From Plotosus lineatus (lineage: Eukaryota > Chordata > Actinopteri > Siluriformes > Plotosidae), in the NCBI GenBank assembly GCA_024760905.1, contig CM045735.1, positions 2,962,161-3,026,160 of the forward strand: a stretch of DNA of 64,000 bases. The letters run 5' to 3'. Made by a program: the position numbers and the translations under genes. The notes below the pieces were generated by a model. It worked only from the letters and a program-made list of their open reading frames with translations, did no database searches and was not told the DNA's origin. Positions within the stretch are counted from its first letter, which is position 1, and the number at the start of each line of letters is the position of its first letter. This document shows, one piece after another, positions 58,756 to 64,000 of this stretch.

Positions 58756-60236
58756 CTAGTCCTTCTCAAAAAAAAATAGCATAAATTCATTATTTTCCAT
58801 AATGTACTGATAAACAGACTTTCATATATTTTAGAGTCATTACACACAACTGAAGTAGTTCAAGCCTTTTATTGTTTTAATATTGATAATTTTGGCAAAA
58901 AAAAAAGTTTTAATACAAAAAAAAAAAAAGTCAACCTTCAAATAATTATGTTCAGTTCTGCACTCAATACTTGGTCGGGAATCCTTTTGCAGAAATGACT
59001 GCTTCAATGCGGCGTGGCATAGAGGTGATCAGCCTGTGGCTCTGCTGAGGTGTTACGGAGGCCCAGGATGCTTCGATAGCGGCCTTAAGCTCATCCACAG
59101 TGTTGGGTCTGGTGTCTCTCAACTTTCTCTTCACAATATCCCACAGATTCTCTATGGGCTTCAGGTCAGGAGAGTTGGCAGGCCAATTGAGCCCAGTAAT
59201 ACCATGGTCAGTAAACCATTTAGCAGTGGTTTTGGCACTGTGAGCAGCTGCCAGGTCGTGCTGAAAAATGAAATCTTCATCTCCATAAAGCTTTTCAGCA
59301 GATGGAAGCATGAAGTGCTCCAAAATCTCCTGATAGCTAGCTGCATTGACCCCGCCCTTGATAAAACACAGTGGACCAACACCAGCAGCTGACATGGCAC
59401 CCCAGACCATCACTGACTGTGGGTACTTGACACTGGACTTCAGGCATTTTGGCATTTCCTTGTCCCCAGTCTTCCTCCAGACTCTGGCACCGCGATTTCC
59501 CAATGACATGCAAAATTTGCTTTCATCCGAAAAAAGTATTTTGGACCACTGAGCAACAGTCCAGTGCTGCTTCTCTGTAGCCCAGGTCAGCCGCTTCTGC
59601 CGCTGTTTCTGGTTCAAAAGTGGCTTGACCTGGGGAATTCGGTACCTGAAGCCCATTTCCTGCACACGCCTGTGCACGGTGGCTCTGGATGTTTCTCCTC
59701 CAGACTCAGTCCACTGCTTCCACAGGTCCCCCAAGGTCTGGAATGGACCCTTCTTTCACTTTTTCCTTCCCACAGACGTCCCACTGAGGTGGCTTGATAG
59801 AGCACTCTGGGAACAGCCTATTCGCTCAGAGATTTCTTTCTGTATCTTACCCTCTTGCTTGAGGGTGTCAATGATGTCCTTCTGGACAGCAGTCAGGTCG
59901 GCAGTCTTACCCATGATTGTGGTTTTGAGTAATGAACCAGGCTGGGAGTTTTTAAAAGCCTCAGGAATCTTTTGCAGGTGTTTAGAGTTAATTGGTTGAT
60001 TCAGATGATTAGGTTAATAGCTCGTTTACACTACCTCAACATCATATGCTCATTTTTTGAGATAGGAATTTCATGAGCTGTATGCCAAAATCATCAGCAT
60101 TAAAACAATAAAAGACCTGAAATATTTCAGTTGGGGTGCAATGAATCTAAAATATATGAAAGTTTATTTTTTATCAGTACATTACAGAACATAATGAACT
60201 TTATCACAATATGCTAATTTTTTTTATAAGGACTAG
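58756..60236 (-). mobile_element. Tc1-like transposon, nearly complete
   Basis: Inverted ends ctagtccttctcaaaaaaa (left) and the complement of ttttttataaggactag (right), each flanked by TA (58754-58755, 60237-60238). About 1.48 kb, the usual Tc1 size. The subterminal TIR zones (about 58756-58900 and 60075-60236) also match. Confidence 0.9.
58964..59915 (-). pseudogene. Tc1 transposase with internal deletion
   Basis: Starts MGKTADLTAVQKDIIDTLKQ with the first HTH (EISERIGCSQSALSSHLSG), then breaks after VGRKK, losing roughly 35 residues of the second DNA-binding domain and the frame. It resumes as LGDLWKQWTESGGETSRATV through the catalytic core: FSDESKF, FIFQHDLAAAHSAKT and NSPDLKPIENLW, with 34 residues between the second D and the E (DD34E). 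It ends AVISAKGFPTKY. The catalytic triad is intact, but the linker deletion makes it non-autonomous. Confidence 0.9.
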
Positions 60237-60239
60237 TAT

Positions 60240-61590
60240 GTTCTCTTGATACATTCTCCAAGTAGTACTGTGCAGGAAAAGGTCAATAATTTGCATGTTA
60301 AGGAAGCACACACCTTTCTGGACAACGCCTAGTTGTATAATTGTCTTTGAGAATGACGTCATTCTAAAACACTACGTTAACATGGGTTCCAGGTGATAAA
60401 GGTTATTTCATCTGACGACACTGAGCATCCTTTCAAACTCAGATTCATTCACTCACTTCCTCTTCTGCCACGTGACCTTCTGTAAATCGAGTCAAAGACA
60501 GTTTGCCAACCTGCTTAATCCTGGCAGGGTCACAGGGAGGTCACAGGGAGACTGGAGCCTTCATCTCTTAACCTGTACCTGTGTGATTTTGCTGCTGCAT
60601 CCATGTATTATAGGAAGTATTATATATGCATCCAGTATTACTGTATATGAAGTGCTGGCTGAGTGAAGGGATGTATAGTATAGAACGAACACCCTGTACA
60701 TCAAACCGATACAGCTTTGGACGTCTTACAATTTAAAGACATTCTCAGGATCCACAATAAAAGAAACAACTGCATATACTGTGGATCAGTGACGTCATAC
60801 ATTCATACATCTTTCCTTTCAACTGAGAAAAGGTGTAGGTTATGTGAGTGTGTGAGTGTATTATTTAAAGAAAGTTCAAACGGAATTCTGGGTATTTGTG
60901 GGACAGAATTCACATAGTTAAGGGTTTAGACATTAGATTACGTCTTGCTAAGTGTTATGGCGTTTCAGGATTGGGGTTTGATCTCTTGGGAGAAAAATAA
61001 TACACTTTTGACCTCCACAAAGGAGAAGAATATGAGATCGGTTGTGTATATCTGTCTGACTATGTTTTTGGCCACGATATCTCAAAAACCAATGGATGGT
61101 TTGCCACAAAATTTTAATCAAATGTGAGCCTTCAGTCAACAAAGAACTGAATACATTTTGGGGCGGATCTGTATCCAGGATGATTTTGAAGACTCTTTTG
61201 GCATTGCACGATAGAGCAAGGAGGGTGAAATCACCCAGAACAGAACAAATACACAGCTCGGTGATAGTTGTGGAACAGGCTGCAAGTGTGTGCACACTGT
61301 AACTCGACATTATTTACCTTTATAACCCATGTAAAGAAGACAATGCACGATCACGGTGGAGGTTTGCACTCTCAAGGTGCATTTTTAATATCTGTCTGAA
61401 TTGGTTTAGTTTGATCTCTGATAGCGGTGGCATGAGGATAATGGCAGCCATTACACAAAGGATGGACCTGGATGCTCCATGGCTTGAGGTGTGTGTGTGT
61501 GGTGAGAAAGAGAGAAAAGAAAAACAACAACAGCACAAACATGGTTTCCAAGCAGAAGCCTAAAATAGAAATTTGATTTTCAACGACTAA
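60240..61590. other. Apparently unique DNA, no gene seen
   Basis: A small tail-like SINE-C trace at 60515-60560 (cttaatcctggcagggtcac). Otherwise no family or gene was recognised. Confidence 0.4.
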
Positions 61591-61591
61591 C

Positions 61592-61865
61592 TTTAGGGCA
61601 GTGGTGGCCTGGTGGTAAAGGTGCTGGATCACTGATCCGAAGGTTGGGGGCTCAAGAACAAGAAGGACCCAAAAGAAAGGGTGATGGGGGCAGATGATTT
61701 GCTGTAGTGACCCCTGAAGGGAACAGTCGAAAAGGAAAGAAGATGAGTGACATGACTGGTCTTTGATAACCCTGGGGTTATAATCTGCTGGGGGGGGCAG
61801 TAGCAGCCCATTGGGTGTGGGGCTTGAGCCCCCAACCTAGGGATCAGTGATCCAGCAGCCTGCCA
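61592..61865. mobile_element. Scrambled SINE-A/RTE composite
   Basis: A plus-strand SINE-A head (gggcagtggtggcctggtgg) is followed by a short RTE end (gacccctgaagggaacagtc), then an inverted SINE-A head (ttgagcccccaacctaggga). It looks like a deletion/inversion product of two insertions. Confidence 0.65.
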
Positions 61866-61874
61866 TCAGACAAT

Positions 61875-62178
61875 TTATTGATACATTCATTTTCCAACCT
61901 GAAATCCTACTAAACTCACAGGCAGGATGGAGCCTATTTCAACCGATGTTGGTTGACAGCAGGGCCAACACACATACAACCATTCACATTCACACACCTA
62001 GATACAATGTGAATCAGCTTGCATGTCTTAGGACTGTGGGAGGAGACTGCAAACCCACACAAGCACGAGAACAACATCTAGACACTACACAGAAGCGCCT
62101 CCACAAAGCCCAGGACTGAAACCCAGGACTTTCTTGCTGTGAGAAGGATCAGCTAGTCACTGCACCACCCTGTCACCT
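61875..62178 (-). mobile_element. SINE-C copy, degenerate
   Basis: tcttaggactgtgggaggag and ggactttcttgctgtgagaa mark the reverse body and head. Followed by a short AG-rich stretch. Confidence 0.72.
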
Positions 62179-62289
62179 GCTGAGAAGAAAAGAAGAATTA
62201 TGCATATTTTCATTTCTTGTCTTCATTTCTAGCAGTGTGAAAAAAAAAAAGCTTGCCAGAATGTCCCATATATTTTTTTTCATTCAGTT

Positions 62290-62598
62290 CAGTTGATTCT
62301 CTGTAACCTCTTATTCCTAATTAGGGTCACGGGGAGGCTGGCGCCCATCCCAGCCGACTATGGGCAAGGGCAGAGTACACCCTGGACAGCTTGCCAGGCC
62401 ATCGCAAGCTCCTCTTTGTGAAAGTCAGCAATGGTTCTTTTACATGAACCTCTCACCATAGACAGTGAGAGACACGGCCCGCCTTTGATAATCCAGTTAG
62501 CTGCACTGGGGAGACAGTGACACCCCGTGGAGAGTGGGGCTTGAACCCCTAACCTTAGGATCAGCGAGCCAGTGCCCTTTTCCACCAGGCCATCATCC
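62290..62598 (-). mobile_element. SINE-A with head, SINE-C-type tail
   Basis: Tail ctaattagggtcacggggag ... gccaggccatcgcaa, core and head (cttgaacccctaaccttagg, ccaccaggccatcatcc). Confidence 0.82.
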
Positions 62599-62679
62599 TG
62601 TGAACCTCATTTCTTTAGGTTAGGGACTAAGCACTTGAGGAAATTATATATATATAATATATATTTATATAAAAAAAAA

Positions 62680-62900
62680 ACCCTGGGCAAGGTCTCAACT
62701 ACAAGTGTGCCTCTGTTCACCCAGAAGTATAAATGGGTACCAGTGAAAATATACTGGGAAGGTAACCTGCGATGGACTAGCATCCCATCCAGGAGGAGTT
62801 GAACACCTGGTCGCTTCACGCTACGGAAACCGGGGATAAGCACCGGCCTGATGAGCCACTGGGCTCGGGTGTAAAATCCCAACAGACTTACCGTTACCTT
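62680..62900 (+). mobile_element. SINE-B copy, 5' truncated
   Basis: Body ccctgggcaaggtctcaact, aagtataaatgggtaccagt and tail gtgtaaaatcccaacagact; the head is missing. Confidence 0.8.
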
Positions 62901-62914
62901 ACCATATATATATA

Positions 62915-64000
62915 TATATCTTCTTCTTCTTCTTCTTCTTCTTTTCCTTTCGGCTTTTCCCTTCAGGGGTCGCCACAGCGAATCATCTGCCTCCATCTCA
63001 CCCTATCCTTTGCATCTTCTTCTCTTACACCAACGACCTTCATGTCCTCCTTTACCACATCCATGAATCGTCTCTTTGGTCTTCCTCTAGGCCTTTTGCC
63101 TGGTAGTTCCAGCCTCAGCATCCTATTACCAATATACTCACTATCCCTCCTCTGTACATGTCCAAACCATCTCAATCTAGCCTCTCTGACTTTGTCTCCA
63201 AAACATCTTACATGGGCTGTCCCTCTGTGCTCATTCCTAATCCTATCCATCCTCGTTACTCCCAAAGAGAACCTCAACATTTTCATCTCTGCTACCTCCA
63301 GCTCTGCCTCCTGTTTTTTCCCCAGGGCAACTGTTTCTAAACCATACAACATTGTTGGCCTCAACACCGTTTTGTACACTTTTCCTTTCATTTTTGCCGA
63401 TACCCTCCTATCACACATCACACCGGACACTTTTCTCCAACCATTCCAACCTGCCTGCACACGCTTCTTCACCTCTTTTCCACACTCTCCATTGCTCTGG
63501 ATTGTTGAGCCTAAGTACTTAAAATCCTCCACCTTTCTTATCTCTGCTCCCTGTAATCTCACCGTTCCTCTTTGGTCCTTGGCATTCATGCACATGTACT
63601 CTGTCTTACTGAGGCTAATCTTCATTCCCTCCTTTCCAGGTCATACCTCCACCTCTCTAGATTTTCCTGCACTTGTTCTCTGCTCTCACTACAGATTACA
63701 ATGTCATCTGCAAACATCATAGTCCATGGGGAATCTTGTCTAACCTCGTCTGTCAGCCTGTCCATCACCATAGCGAACAAGAAGGGGCTGAGAGCTGACC
63801 CTTGATGCAGTCCCACCTCCACCTTGAACTCTTCTGTCACACCGACAGCACACCTCACCACTGTCTTACATCTCTCATACATGTCCTGCACCACTCTAAC
63901 ATACTTCTCTGCCACTCCAGACTTCCTCATGCAATACCACAGTTCTTCTCTTGGCACCCTGTCATATGCTTTCTCCAGATCCACAAAGGCACAATGCAGC
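62915..64000 (-). mobile_element. RTE-clade LINE, 3' part, runs off the window
   Basis: 3' tail (aagccgaaaggaaaagaaga in reverse) followed by more than 1 kb of ORF. The 5' part lies beyond the window. Confidence 0.9.
62963..63984 (-). pseudogene. RTE reverse transcriptase and C-terminal region, one frameshift
   Basis: Upstream frame (63984-63622) has MDLEKAYDRVPREELWYCM, VGLHQGSALSPFLFAMVMDR and the catalytic FADD (MMFADDIVICSESREQVQEN). Downstream frame (63625-62963) has MKISLSKTEYMCMNAKDQRG to RWRQMIRCGDP. They overlap out of frame at 63622-63625, where one extra A in ggagggaatgaag explains the shift. Otherwise this is the best preserved RTE copy here; one more small deletion (RNEHRGTAH for [10 protein letters not shown]) is in frame. 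Confidence 0.9.

Noticed and set aside
62799..63722. 307-residue plus-strand open frame (also 55285-55875 and the antisense of 29187-29774)
   Set aside because: It is the antisense shadow of the RTE ORF; the minus-strand reading has the RT motifs.

Overview
The window is about 64 kb of vertebrate nuclear DNA, almost certainly from a teleost fish. The evidence is intron-rich genes with GT-AG splicing, many microsatellites, and a dense load of fish-type transposons: an RTE-clade LINE, L2-like LINE fragments, several tRNA-derived SINE families, Tc1 and pogo/Tigger DNA transposons, and a solo LTR. An otophysan such as a catfish is possible from the repeat style, but this is a guess.

Two protein-coding genes are supported, arranged head to head. 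ZNF346 (JAZ, a dsRNA-binding zinc-finger protein) lies on the minus strand at 22285-31785. I could join seven coding exons in consistent phase into a 282-residue protein with four C2H2 fingers. UIMC1 (RAP80, the ubiquitin/SUMO reader of the BRCA1-A DNA-repair complex) lies on the plus strand at 37168-56487. I joined eighteen coding exons in phase into a 927-residue protein with a SUMO-interacting motif, two UIMs, the Abraxas-interacting region, two C-x2-C-x11-H-x3-C fingers and the conserved C-terminal block. The same two genes are adjacent and divergent on human 5q35 (established knowledge), so this is conserved synteny. The ZNF346 side of the shared 5.4 kb intergenic region has an NRF1-type palindrome and a CCAAT box. 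The UIMC1 side has a palindromic E-box and a YY1-like site. Nested repeats fill the space between.

Layout: 1-22 kb has no recognisable gene, only repeats and apparently unique non-coding DNA. 22.3-31.8 kb is ZNF346, whose 6.9 kb third intron is a stack of nested transposons. 32.5-36.3 kb is intergenic nested repeats, including a solo LTR whose empty site survives in a neighbouring duplicate. 37.2-56.5 kb is UIMC1. 57-64 kb is intergenic, with a Tc1 element and an RTE reverse-transcriptase fragment running off the end.

The most unusual content is the SINE biology. The most abundant SINE (SINE-A here) has a tRNA-like head and a common core, but occurs with two different 3' tails. One tail resembles the 3' end of the RTE LINE in the same window; the other is shared with a second SINE (SINE-C). 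Many SINE-A copies lack the tRNA head, begin at nearly the same internal position, and still carry clear target-site duplications, so they moved as headless units. Family labels SINE-A to SINE-D and MITE-M are local names for this report.
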